Positions 56,252 through 64,000 of a DNA stretch of 64,000 nt are shown piece by piece (position 1 is the stretch's first letter; each line of letters starts with the position of its first letter). The stretch comes from Desulfuromonas versatilis (lineage in GTDB: Bacteria; Desulfobacterota; Desulfuromonadia; Desulfuromonadales; NIT-T3): the NCBI RefSeq assembly GCF_019704135.1, contig NZ_AP024355.1:1054001-1118000 (forward strand), given 5' to 3'. A program made the position numbers and the translations under genes. The notes under the pieces are model-generated. The model made no database searches. It saw only the letters and a program-made list of their open reading frames with translations, and was not told the origin of the DNA.

Positions 56252-56887
56252 CTATTCGAGGATCAGGTTGGGCAGCTCGTCGGTGTCGTCGGCCTTGCGG
56301 GGAAACTGCTCCTCGAGCAGATCGCCGCAATGGCGGATCGCCGCGCAGAGGGCTTCGCAGGCATGTCCATCCCTGATCCCCAGGGTGATGGTGCGTACCA
56401 TCTCGTCCCAGGTCTCGGGCGGAACCCTCTGGTTGATGCCGCGGTCGGCCAGCACGAACACCCGGTGTTCCAGCAGGGAGATGAGAATCAGCACGCCGGT
56501 CTGGTCGCGGGTATGCTGCAGCCCCTGTTCGTAGAAACTCAGCAGGGCTTTCTCCTCGACTTCGGCGGCCATCTCGTCGGGGTGAATGAGCCGGCGCTTC
56601 AGGCCAGGGCTCTGGCGGAGGATCAGCTTGAACAGAAAATAGAGGGGCAGGAACATGGGCAGAAACACCCACATGGAGCTGTGTCCCAGCCACCAGGCGA
56701 TCAGGCCCGCGGTGGCCGTGGCGAAAATCCCCCCGCCGACGATTTCCGCCCGGGGATAATCGTAGGAGGCGTCGACCAGCATCGGCACGATTTCGCCGCT
56801 GGTGCGCGATTCCGCCTCCTGCACCGCCATCTCGATGCGGTGTTTTTCTTCCTCGGTAAAAAAGGTTCTGGCCGTCATTTTCATCAT
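56252..56887 (-). CDS. TPM-domain membrane protein
   Basis: A 211-aa protein with a TPM fold (FTEEEKHRIEMAVQEAESRTSGEIVPMLV) interrupted by two hydrophobic helices (about 50-92), then a second part (LISLLEHRVFVLADRGINQRVPPETWDEMVRTI) that completes the TPM-like domain. It is the third gene of a lemA-ygcG-like operon. Its ATG directly follows the previous stop (TAGATGATG). TPM proteins occur in plant photosystem II repair and, in bacteria, with LemA; their bacterial function is not defined. Confidence 0.85.
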   Translation of the reverse strand: MMKMTARTFFTEEEKHRIEMAVQEAESRTSGEIVPMLVDASYDYPRAEIVGGGIFATATAGLIAWWLGHSSMWVFLPMFLPLYFLFKLILRQSPGLKRRLIHPDEMAAEVEEKALLSFYEQGLQHTRDQTGVLILISLLEHRVFVLADRGINQRVPPETWDEMVRTITLGIRDGHACEALCAAIRHCGDLLEEQFPRKADDTDELPNLILE

Positions 56888-57622
56888 CTACCACCCTCCC
56901 GAGGAGCCGCCGCCGCCGAAACCGCCACCACCGCCGGAAAATCCACCGCCGCCGAAACCACCACCGCCACCGCCGAAGGGAGGGCCGCCGATCCAGAAGC
57001 CGCCTCGGCGGTGATGGGCCCGGCGCAGGCCGGGACCACCCAGCATGGACATCAGCAACGGGGCGAAAAAGAACAACAGCAGCAGCAGGCCGAAGGGGCT
57101 GCGCTGTTTTTTCCGCCCGCCGCTCTGACCGCTCCCCTGGTACTCGCCGCGCATCGCCTCGGCCATGCCGGCCACCCCGGCGATGACGCCGCCGTCGAAA
57201 TCGCCCGCCTTGAAGCGGGGGGAAATCTCGTTGTCGATGATCCGTCCGGCGAGCAAATCGGTGAGGCGTCCCTCCAGGCCGTAGCCGACCTCGATGCGGA
57301 TCTTGCGATCATCCCGGGCGATCAGCAGCAGGGCGCCGTTGTCCTTCCCTTGCTGGCCGATTTGCCAGGCCTCAGCCACCTTGAGGGCGTACTCCTCCAG
57401 CGAATTGCCCTCCAGGGAGGGGACGGTCAGGACTACGAGCTGGGTGGAGTCGCTTTTTTCGAAACCGTTCAGAAAGCGTTCGAGCTTGACCACCGTTTCG
57501 GCGGAAAGCATCCCCGCCCGGTCGTTGACGTATCCCGTTGCCCGGGGCACGTCGAGGGCCGCTGCCTGGAAGGCCAGCAGCAACAGCAGCAGCGCCGGGA
57601 CGAAAAGCCGCAGCAGGCGCAT
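56888..57622 (-). CDS. TPM-domain protein with glycine-rich tail (YgcG family)
   Basis: A 244-aa exported protein. The signal peptide ends around AFQAAA. The TPM domain (about 25-150) has TGYVNDRAGMLSAETVVKLERFL, TQLVVLTVPSLEG and VGYGLEGRLTDLLAGRIIDNEI. A single transmembrane helix (FGLLLLLFFFAPLLMSML) precedes a C-terminal tail of Gly/Phe repeats (GGGGGGFGGGGF). It is tail-anchored with the TPM domain outside. The start overlaps the lemA stop by one base (TGATG). Confidence 0.88.
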   Translation of the reverse strand: MRLLRLFVPALLLLLLAFQAAALDVPRATGYVNDRAGMLSAETVVKLERFLNGFEKSDSTQLVVLTVPSLEGNSLEEYALKVAEAWQIGQQGKDNGALLLIARDDRKIRIEVGYGLEGRLTDLLAGRIIDNEISPRFKAGDFDGGVIAGVAGMAEAMRGEYQGSGQSGGRKKQRSPFGLLLLLFFFAPLLMSMLGGPGLRRAHHRRGGFWIGGPPFGGGGGGFGGGGFSGGGGGFGGGGSSGGW

Positions 57623-58215
57623 CAGTTGAAGTTCACTTTGGGGGCGACCTCGGCCCCGGCTTCGGCCTTGAACGGCTCCTTGCGTTCGAGCTTGAGCAGA
57701 AACTTGTTGGTCAGGTTGTTGGGGAAGGTGCGAATCGAGCTGTTGAAGGTCTGCACCGTGGCGTTGAAGCGCTGGCGCGCCACGTTGATGCGGTTTTCCG
57801 TCCCCTCGAGCTGATGCTGCAGGTCGCGGAAATTCTGGTTGGCCTTCAGGTCCGGATAATTCTCCGCCACCACCAGCAGGCGGGAGAGGGCGCTGGAGAG
57901 CTGCCCCTGGGCGGCCTGGAAGCGCTCCAGGGCGGCCGGGTCATTGAGGTCCTGGGCGCTGATGTTCATCTGGCCGACCCGGGCGCGGGCGTCGGTGACC
58001 CCCTGCAGGGTCTCCTGCTCGTGGGCGGCGTAGGCCTTGACCGTCTCCACCAGGTTGGGGATCAGGTCGGCGCGGCGCTGGTAGGTGGCCTCGACGTCGG
58101 CCCAGGCGGCGAACACCGCCTCCTCGTTTTTCTGGATTTCGTTGTAGCCGCAGCCGGAGAGGGCCGGCAGAACAAGTGCCGCGGCCAGCAGCAGCCAGAG
58201 GTGTTTGCGGATCAT
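57622..58215 (-). CDS. lemA: LemA family lipoprotein
   Basis: A 197-aa membrane-associated protein of the LemA family. A lipoprotein signal (LALSGC, Cys22) is followed by the LemA core NEIQKNEEAVFAAWADVEATYQRRADLIPNLVETVKAYAAHEQETL and a helical body ending with NNLTNKFLLKLERKEPF. LemA proteins are usually co-located with TPM-domain proteins, as here. They are linked to envelope stability, but the mechanism is unknown. First gene of a three-gene operon. Confidence 0.92.
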   Translation of the reverse strand: MIRKHLWLLLAAALVLPALSGCGYNEIQKNEEAVFAAWADVEATYQRRADLIPNLVETVKAYAAHEQETLQGVTDARARVGQMNISAQDLNDPAALERFQAAQGQLSSALSRLLVVAENYPDLKANQNFRDLQHQLEGTENRINVARQRFNATVQTFNSSIRTFPNNLTNKFLLKLERKEPFKAEAGAEVAPKVNFN

Positions 58216-58320
58216 GGGATTCTCCTTGGATAAAATTGGCTAGGGGCGTGTCAGAAAATATAATCACCGGGTCCGGTACTGTAAAGCCAAGGTTGCATTT
58301 CTCTTGCCGGCTTTTCCCTC

Positions 58321-61230
58321 TCAGGGAAGGACCAGCCGTGTATGGCTGCCGTCGCGCCCGGAAAACACGTCGAGGCGCAGGGGCATCTGTTCCTTGAGTT
58401 CGGCGACGTGGGAGATGACACCGATCATGCGCCCGGCGGCCTGCAGGTCGATCAGGGTGCGCACCGCGAGTTCGAGGGATTCGGCGTCGAGGCTGCCGAA
58501 ACCCTCATCGATGAACAGGGTGTCGAGGCGGACGCCGCCGGCATAGGCCTGGACCACGTCGGAGAGCCCCAGCGCCAGGGAGAGCGCGGCCATGAAGCTC
58601 TCCCCCCCGGAGAGGGTAGCCACCGGGCGCACCTTGCCGGTGTAGGCGTCCTCCACCTCGAGCTCCAGCCCCGAGGCCTTGTTCCCCTTGGCCCGCTCTT
58701 CCTTGCGCAGCAGCTGGTAGCGCCCCTTGCTCATCAGGCTCAGCCGTTGGCTGGCCTCGATCAGCACGTCATCGAGCAGCACGCTGAGCACGAACCGTTG
58801 CAGGCTGATCTTGTCCCCGGTCTGGCCGTTGGCGACGTCGCTGAGGGTGCCGATCACGGCGTACTGCCGGTCGAGTTCGGCCTGCTGGGCCGCGCTGCGG
58901 GCCAGTTTGTCGCAGGTGTCCCGCAGCAGCTTCAGCCGGCCCTCGAGCTGCTGCCAGCGGGATGCTGCCTGGTTTTTTTCGTTTTCGGCCAGGCGCAGCG
59001 CCTCCTCCAGGGCTGCCAGGTCGGGGCGGCTCCTGCCCTGCAGGGCTTCGCGCTGCTGGCCGAGGGCCCCGGCGACCAGCTGGCTCTGGCGGTCGTAATC
59101 GGCGATGTTCTGGCGCAAAGCCTCGAGGGGCGCCTCGTCGAGGAGGGCTGCGCGGTAGGCCTGCTCGTCGGCGAAGGGGCCGCTGTCCAGAACCGAAAGG
59201 CACTTGGCGCCGGCGGTTTGCAGCGCCGCGTCGGTTTTTCTGAGCTGCTGTTCGGCGGCATCGGCGGCCGCCTTGGCTGCCCTTGCATCCCCCAGGGCCT
59301 TCTGGTGGCTGTCGCTGATCTCCCTGATCCGCTTTTCCACCCCGGCGATCTGCTGCCGGGCCTGATCGAGCGCCCGGGACAGCGCTCCGGCCTCCCGGTA
59401 GGCTTCGGGAAGCTCCTGTTCGGCGGTCTCCGCCTGGGCCTTGGCCGCCGCCGCGGCGCTTTTGCGGTCCAGCACCGCCCTGCGCAGCTGTTCCAGGTCG
59501 CTGCCCTGTGCCTGGCGCAGCTCGGACGGGTTCAGCCCCCGCTGGTTGGCAGCCGCCTGCAGCTCGTCCAGGGCGCGCTCGATCTCGCCGGCCGGACGAT
59601 CGGCCTCGGCCCCGAGGTCCTGGCGGCAGCGCTCCTGCCGTTGCTGCAGTTCGCGCAGGCGATTTTGCTCTTCCCCGTACTGCTCGCGGGCGAGCTGCAG
59701 TTCGTCGTTGGCGGCGCGCAGCTCCTGCCGGGCCTCTTCCACCTGCCGCTGGGTCGGCAGGGGCGCCTCGCTGCGGGCCGGAAAGGGATGCTCGCGGCTG
59801 CCGCAGACCGGGCAGGGCTCGCCCGTCTGCAGTTCGGCGGCGAGGATCGCCGCCTGCCCCTGGTGCCAGGCCAGCTCCAGCTTTTTCGCCTTTTTCTCCA
59901 ACTCCTCGCAGCGCTGGCGCAGTATGCCCCCCTGATCTTTGCGGATCTGCAGCAGTTTCTGCTGCCTGGCGAGTTCCCTGCCCAGTCGTTCCAGCTCCAG
60001 CCACAACCCCTTGCGCTCGGCGAGCAGCTTGTGCTGCAGCAGCAGCTCGGTCCGCTCGGAATCTTCGACGGCCTTCTGCCAGGCCTGCCGGGTGTCGGCC
60101 ATCCTGTCGGCCCGGGCCCGATAGCCCTCGAGCAGGGTCGCCTGCTGCTTGGCCTGATCGAGTTCGCTCTGCAGCGGCGCGGTTTCCTCAAGTCTCTTGA
60201 TGGCGGCGGCCAGACGCTCCTCGGCGTTTCGCAAGCGGCCGGCAGCAAGCTCGGCCTCTTTCTGGGTCTGCCTAAAGTCCCTATCGCAGCGGGCCCGCTC
60301 GTCGAACACCGGCCTGAGTTTTGCCGCCTGCTCGGCGGCCCGCAAACGGGCGCGCTCCCGGTCGATGGTCTCCTGCTGCCGGTTCAGTTCGGCCTGCCTG
60401 CACTGGAGCTTTTCCAGCTCCAGGAAGGATTTCTCCAGGGCCTGAGCCTGTTGCTGATCCTTGCCCGCGGCAATGAAGGCCAGCTCCCGCCGGTCTTTTT
60501 CCTTAGTCGCCTTAGCCACTTCGGGCGCCAGCTCGGCGAGTTCGCTCTCCAGGGCGGCGTCGCTTTCCACTCCGGCCCCCTCCAGGATCCCCTGGCGCAG
60601 CTGCTGGCGGCGTTCGCGCTCCCGGCGGATCTCCGCGGCCTGGGCCTTGAGGCTCTCCTCGAGCCGTTTGTAGATGCGGGTCTGGAAGAGCTGGCTGAAG
60701 ATCTTCTCCCGGTCGCTCGAGTCGGCCAGCAGCAGCTGGCGGAATTTGCCCTGGGGCAGGACCATCACCTGGCGAAACTGGTCGACGGAGAGCCCGGTGA
60801 GCTCCTCGATCTCCCGGGTAGCCTCGGTCACCTTGCTGGCCACCAGCAGGGTTTCGCTGCCGTCGGCGTGCAGTTCGAAAAGCTGGGCCTCGGCGCTCTG
60901 GCTGGTGGTCCCCTCACCGCGCGCCTTGGGCCGCTGCTGCTCGGGGACGCGGCGGATGCGAAAGCGCCGCCCCGAAAACTCGAAAACCAGGGTGACCTCG
61001 GTGAGGGTCTCCAGCGCCGCCAGGTCGCAGCGCATCTGCGCTCCCTCGCGCTCGTCGCCGGTGGTCTTGCCGTAGAGAGCGAAGCAGATGGCGTCGAGGA
61101 TGGTGGTCTTGCCGGCCCCGGTGGGCCCGTTGATGAGAAACAGCGGGTTCTCGTCCAGCGCCTCGAAGGGGATTGTTTCCTCTGCCGGAAAGGGACCGAA
61201 GGCCGTCATGGTCAGGGACAGCGGCCGCAT
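58321..61230 (-). CDS. sbcC: Exonuclease SbcCD, ATPase subunit SbcC
   Basis: A 969-aa SMC-like ATPase. Walker A (GPTGAGKTT) is near the N-terminus; LSGGESFMAALSLALGL and the Walker B LDTLFIDEGFGSLD lie at the C-terminal end; long coiled coils between them meet at a zinc hook CPVCGSREHPFP near the middle. With SbcD it cleaves DNA hairpins and processes double-strand breaks. It follows sbcD with a 2-base gap. In a genome region rich in palindromic repeats, hairpin processing is relevant (inference). Confidence 0.94.
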   Translation of the reverse strand: MRPLSLTMTAFGPFPAEETIPFEALDENPLFLINGPTGAGKTTILDAICFALYGKTTGDEREGAQMRCDLAALETLTEVTLVFEFSGRRFRIRRVPEQQRPKARGEGTTSQSAEAQLFELHADGSETLLVASKVTEATREIEELTGLSVDQFRQVMVLPQGKFRQLLLADSSDREKIFSQLFQTRIYKRLEESLKAQAAEIRRERERRQQLRQGILEGAGVESDAALESELAELAPEVAKATKEKDRRELAFIAAGKDQQQAQALEKSFLELEKLQCRQAELNRQQETIDRERARLRAAEQAAKLRPVFDERARCDRDFRQTQKEAELAAGRLRNAEERLAAAIKRLEETAPLQSELDQAKQQATLLEGYRARADRMADTRQAWQKAVEDSERTELLLQHKLLAERKGLWLELERLGRELARQQKLLQIRKDQGGILRQRCEELEKKAKKLELAWHQGQAAILAAELQTGEPCPVCGSREHPFPARSEAPLPTQRQVEEARQELRAANDELQLAREQYGEEQNRLRELQQRQERCRQDLGAEADRPAGEIERALDELQAAANQRGLNPSELRQAQGSDLEQLRRAVLDRKSAAAAAKAQAETAEQELPEAYREAGALSRALDQARQQIAGVEKRIREISDSHQKALGDARAAKAAADAAEQQLRKTDAALQTAGAKCLSVLDSGPFADEQAYRAALLDEAPLEALRQNIADYDRQSQLVAGALGQQREALQGRSRPDLAALEEALRLAENEKNQAASRWQQLEGRLKLLRDTCDKLARSAAQQAELDRQYAVIGTLSDVANGQTGDKISLQRFVLSVLLDDVLIEASQRLSLMSKGRYQLLRKEERAKGNKASGLELEVEDAYTGKVRPVATLSGGESFMAALSLALGLSDVVQAYAGGVRLDTLFIDEGFGSLDAESLELAVRTLIDLQAAGRMIGVISHVAELKEQMPLRLDVFSGRDGSHTRLVLP

Positions 61231-61232
61231 GC

Positions 61233-62375
61233 TCAGTTCCCCCCTTCCCGGTGCAGGGTCTCGAGGCAGGCGGCGAGGGCCTTTTCCTGCTCCGCGCTGA
61301 GTCCCTCGCCGGTGACCTGGCGGAAGAAGTCCTCGAACATCGCCATCTCCCCACGCTTGAGTCGTTCGCGGCTCATTTCCAGCCGCTCGCTGCGCGACAT
61401 CAGCCCGGGTCGCTCCAGGTGCAGCACGTTGGGGTAGACCTCGCGCAGCTTGTTCATCACATCGAGGATCGCGTGGGTATCGCTGAGGCGCACCAGCAGG
61501 TAGTCCTCGCGGCGGGGGTCGTTTTTGCCTTTGGCCAACAGCTCGTCCAGGGCCCCCTCGACGACCCGCATGTCGCGCAGCGGCCGCAGGGGGATCTGCT
61601 CGATGGCGGCCTGGCCCGCGGCATCGAGCTCGACCAGGGTGACCGCCTTGCGCTGGCGCTCCTCGGAAAAGGAGTATTTCAGCGGCGAACCCGAGTAGCG
61701 GATGTGCTCGGCCCCGCGGAACTGGGGACCGTGCAGGTGACCGAGGGCGGCGTAGGCAAAGTCCCTGAAATAGTCGGCCGAGACCTGGTCGGCGCCGCCG
61801 ATGTTGAGGGGGCGCTCGGATTCGGAAGTTTCGCCGCCGGCGAGAAAGCAGTGGGCGATCACCACGCAGGGACGGCCCGGGGGATTGTCGCTGCGGACCT
61901 GTTCCAACAGGTGGGCCATGGCCGCGTCGTGGCTGGCGACCTCCACCTGGTGAAGGTTGCGCACCGTGGCGGGGTCGGCGTAGGGGACGGGGTAGAAGGC
62001 CACTTCGCCGTGGCGGCCCTTGAGCAGCACCGGCCGCGGCCGCCGCCAGAGCGGCCCGACCACGTGCAGGCCGGCCCCGGCCAGCTGCCGCGCGCCGAAG
62101 GCCAGGCGCTCGGGGCCGTCGTGGTTGCCGGCGATGAGAATCATCGGCACCTGCAGCTCGTTGCAGATGCGGTTGACCGTTTCATCGAGCAGGGCGACGG
62201 CCGCCGCGGGGGGGACCGAGCGGTCGTAGATGTCGCCGGCCACGATGACCGCATCCACCTGCCGTTCGCGGACGAGGTCGACGATCTGCCGCAGAACGTG
62301 GCGCTGGTCCTCGAGCAGCGAGATGTTATGAAACTGGCGCCCGATGTGCCAGTCCGAGGTGTGGAGAAAACGCAT
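61233..62375 (-). CDS. sbcD: Exonuclease SbcCD, nuclease subunit SbcD
   Basis: A 380-aa metallophosphoesterase-type nuclease. The Mn ligands are visible in FLHTSDWHIG, VAGDIYDR, AGNHDGPERL, IAHCFLAGG and LGHLHGPQ. The ATG at 62375 begins MRFLHTSDWHIGR; the longer frame upstream runs across the divergent DUF2845 gene's control region and lacks similarity. It is the first gene of the sbcDC operon and divergent from the DUF2845 gene. Confidence 0.94.
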   Translation of the reverse strand: MRFLHTSDWHIGRQFHNISLLEDQRHVLRQIVDLVRERQVDAVIVAGDIYDRSVPPAAAVALLDETVNRICNELQVPMILIAGNHDGPERLAFGARQLAGAGLHVVGPLWRRPRPVLLKGRHGEVAFYPVPYADPATVRNLHQVEVASHDAAMAHLLEQVRSDNPPGRPCVVIAHCFLAGGETSESERPLNIGGADQVSADYFRDFAYAALGHLHGPQFRGAEHIRYSGSPLKYSFSEERQRKAVTLVELDAAGQAAIEQIPLRPLRDMRVVEGALDELLAKGKNDPRREDYLLVRLSDTHAILDVMNKLREVYPNVLHLERPGLMSRSERLEMSRERLKRGEMAMFEDFFRQVTGEGLSAEQEKALAACLETLHREGGN

Positions 62376-62580
62376 GATCCGTTGGCCCGAGCGAAAGGGG
62401 ATTTTCGAAAGGAATTTCGCCAAGAGGATAACAACAGGGAAAGACAAGGGAAAGGGAAATCGGCGGCAGGCCCCCGGGGGATGCGGTAGCCGCCCGGGGC
62501 ACCACTTTTTCAATTCGCCCCGGGGAGGGTAAACTAAGGTAAGGGGCTGATGTGGCAACGACGGAAAATGGGGGAGAACG

Positions 62581-62913
62581 ATGAAACGCTGGCTGGTGAG
62601 CGGATGGCTGGTTCTGGCTCTATCTCTGGCGGGTGGCGGCTCTGCCGCGGCCATGCGCTGCGGCAACGACCTGGTCCTGGTCGGCGAACGCAAGCTGGAG
62701 GTGTTGAAAAGCTGCGGGGAGCCCGATTTCGTCGATACCTGGGAGGAGCGACGCCGCGAGCGGATCTACTATTTCGGGCATTGGTACCCGGACTACCGGC
62801 TGGTGGTGGTGGAGGAGTGGACCTACAACTTCGGCCCCAGCCTGTTCATGCGAACCCTGACCTTCGAAAACGGCCGCCTGGTCGAGATCGAAACCGGTGA
62901 CTACGGCTTCTGA
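62581..62913 (+). CDS. DUF2845 secreted protein
   Basis: A 110-aa exported protein. The signal peptide (KRWLVSGWLVLALSLAGGGSAAA) precedes a DUF2845 domain with MRCGNDLVLVGERKLEVLKSCGEPD, containing two conserved cysteines likely to form a disulfide, and EEWTYNFGPSLFMRTLTFENGRL. Family proteins are periplasmic of unknown function. GGGGGAG lies 4 bases before the ATG. Monocistronic and convergent with the small zinc-ribbon gene. Confidence 0.85.
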   Translation: MKRWLVSGWLVLALSLAGGGSAAAMRCGNDLVLVGERKLEVLKSCGEPDFVDTWEERRRERIYYFGHWYPDYRLVVVEEWTYNFGPSLFMRTLTFENGRLVEIETGDYGF

Positions 62914-62932
62914 AGGCGCCCATCCCCGGCAG

Positions 62933-63109
62933 TCAGCTGCCAATAAACTCGCGCAGATCCGCTGCCAGGCCGCGCAGGCTATCGGGGGTAAGCCGGGTCA
63001 TCCCGCCACAGTGCCGGCAGAGACGGGGTCTGCCGGGAAACAATTCGGTCAGTTTCTCACGGAAAATGGTTTTGCAGTCGGGGCATTCGTAACTGATGGA
63101 CAGGTCCAT
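62933..63109 (-). CDS. Small zinc-ribbon protein (58 aa), hypothetical
   Basis: A short gene with ribosome site AAGGGG 8 bases before the ATG. The sequence MDLSISYECPDCKTIF..LCRHCGGMTRL has two CxxC knuckles (Cys9/Cys12 and Cys31/Cys34), the four ligands of a zinc ribbon. The remainder is a short helix (LRGLAADLREF). Similar tiny proteins are often transcription-associated or adapters, but no function can be assigned. It is divergent from the YkgJ-family gene across a structured intergenic stretch. Confidence 0.7.
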   Translation of the reverse strand: MDLSISYECPDCKTIFREKLTELFPGRPRLCRHCGGMTRLTPDSLRGLAADLREFIGS

Positions 63110-63202
63110 GCCGTTTCCCCTTCTTGGCGAGATGGTTAGGAAGAGTTTGCATTCTGCCAGTTCGGTTAAGATTTATCAATAGCTGATTTCCGGACTCCGG
63201 CT

Positions 63203-63275
63203 GCCCCACCGGACTTGAACGGTGGGCCCGCAGCGGGTACCCTTTAACCGTTGGATGGCTGGTCCGGACGCTGCA
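63203..63275. other. Structured intergenic element with tRNA-like sequence features
   Basis: On the minus strand the stretch contains caacggttaaag (D-loop-like) and gttcaagtcc (T-loop-like) inside the stem cccaccg/cggtggg, plus a cccg/cggg hairpin between. Outer ggac/gtcc ends can pair. A normal cloverleaf could not be drawn: the T-stem pairs with an 8-base loop and no anticodon stem fits. It is a tRNA relic, a structured leader or chance. Confidence 0.3.
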
Positions 63276-63312
63276 TCAGGCCGAACAACCCTTGAACGAA
63301 AAGGAGGTTGCC

Positions 63313-63996
63313 GTGGGGTTCGACTTCGCAGGTTATGAACAGCTGATCGCCGTCCAGGCCGAACAGAGCCTGGCCCTGGCCGACACCCCTGGGGAGATGG
63401 CCGGTGCGATGAAAAGGCTTTTCCGGCGGGTCGAGGAGGATTTGGCGGCGCATCAGGGGGAGGAGGCCCGGCATATCGCCTGCGCCGAGGGGTGCGGTAC
63501 CTGCTGCACGGTCAATGTCGCGGTGCTGATCCCCGAGGCGATCGCCATTTGCCATTATCTCACCGAAGCCAGAAGCTCTGCCGAACTGGGCGCACTGGGG
63601 CGGGGTCTTGACGAGCTGGACCGCGAAACCCGCTGGCTCGATGATGAGGAGCGCATTGTTGCACAGCGCCCCTGCGCCTTTCTCGATGCCCGGGGGGCCT
63701 GCTCCATCTATCCCGTGCGGCCGCTGCTGTGCCGCTCGGTGACCTCCACCGATGCCGAGCGCTGCCGCGAGGCCATCTGCGGGGCGGTTTTCGGCGAACA
63801 AGTCCCGGTGCTGATGAACCTGTTTCAGAAATCCTTGATGGAATCGGCCTTCGCCGGTCTGGCCCGGGGGCTGGAACTGGCCGGGCTCGACGCCGGCGGG
63901 GGGCGGCTGACCGGGGCCACCAGGCAGCTGCTGGACGAGCCGGCACTGGCCGATGCCTTTCTCGCCGGCGAGCCCTTTCCCCGCTGCTCCGGATAA
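63313..63996 (+). CDS. YkgJ-family cysteine-cluster protein
   Basis: A 227-aa cytosolic protein of the YkgJ/CxxCxxCC family. Cysteines fall in CAEGCGTCC (about residue 58-66), RPCAFLDARGACSIYPVRPLLCR and RCREAICG, likely metal ligands (zinc or Fe-S). GTG at 63313 is preferred because AAGGAGG lies 5 bases upstream; an alternative TTG lies 21 bases further upstream at 63292. The function of this family is not established. It reaches almost to the window end (stop at 63994-63996). Confidence 0.88.
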   Translation: MGFDFAGYEQLIAVQAEQSLALADTPGEMAGAMKRLFRRVEEDLAAHQGEEARHIACAEGCGTCCTVNVAVLIPEAIAICHYLTEARSSAELGALGRGLDELDRETRWLDDEERIVAQRPCAFLDARGACSIYPVRPLLCRSVTSTDAERCREAICGAVFGEQVPVLMNLFQKSLMESAFAGLARGLELAGLDAGGGRLTGATRQLLDEPALADAFLAGEPFPRCSG

Positions 63997-64000
63997 CTAA

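Noticed and set aside
58342-61437. 1031-codon plus-strand open frame over sbcC
   Set aside because: It is antisense to sbcC, which has Walker A, zinc hook and signature motifs in the right order.

Overview
The window is about 64 kb of GC-rich (roughly two-thirds G+C), densely packed bacterial chromosome. It fits a Desulfuromonadales/Geobacter-like deltaproteobacterium. Supporting signs are a c-type heme motif in a periplasmic sensor, many large PAS/GGDEF/EAL and hybrid-kinase sensors, an encapsulin with an encapsulated ferritin, paired DUF2868/DUF3482 genes, and abundant short palindromic intergenic repeats. The taxonomic call is an inference. No rRNA, CRISPR array, prophage or insertion sequence was seen. 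There is one clear tRNA gene, tRNA-Val(GAC).

Layout. 1-8.3 kb: a hybrid sensor kinase cut by the window edge, the tag DNA glycosylase, a GTPase/DUF2868 pair divergent from a DUF815 ATPase. 8.3-20 kb: a PhnD-type binding protein overlapping a heme-motif GGDEF-EAL sensor, a cobalamin-riboswitch-like element with no gene to control, a ferric-iron ABC transporter (fbpABC order, minus strand), a Gate-domain membrane protein, phhB and a second GGDEF-EAL protein. 20-26.7 kb: an ovothiol locus (ovoA plus a frameshifted ovoB-like PLP enzyme) lying between an intact pgi and a decayed 3' fragment of pgi, then an alarmone synthetase with TPRs. 26.7-36.3 kb: mixed housekeeping genes (srkA, a GreA-like factor, a YbiT-type ABC-F ATPase, ywbE, amn), arsM, and a membrane PAS/dead-kinase protein fused to a DEDDh exonuclease. 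36.4-42 kb: tRNA-Val, an arginine-to-proline pair (TIGR00300 ornithine cyclodeaminase-like gene plus arginase), a lipoprotein Tpx, a two-GAF protein and a radical SAM protein. 42-52.7 kb: branched-chain amino acid functions, namely ilvB behind a textbook attenuator leader peptide and a complete livKHMGF importer, with two exporters between them, then serB. 52.7-64 kb: sfsA, tmcAL, the encapsulin iron-storage pair, a lemA/TPM operon, sbcDC and small cysteine-rich proteins.

Themes. Iron: FbpABC import is preceded by a promoter with an overlapping palindromic operator, and the encapsulin/EncFtn pair would store iron. Thiol and peroxide chemistry: ovothiol synthesis and a one-cysteine lipoprotein peroxidase. 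Amino acids: ilvB attenuation by Ile/Leu/Val codons, Liv uptake, arginine to proline conversion. Signalling: three large sensor or c-di-GMP proteins, one alarmone synthetase and a sensor-nuclease fusion.

The most unusual items are the pgi remnant next to the frameshifted ovothiol lyase, the sensor-exonuclease fusion, the orphan cobalamin-riboswitch-like element, a candidate small RNA upstream of livK, and a family of 7-bp-periodic repeats that sits in inverted pairs in several gaps (including both gaps of the fbp operon) and as 14 perfect tandem units in front of tmcAL.
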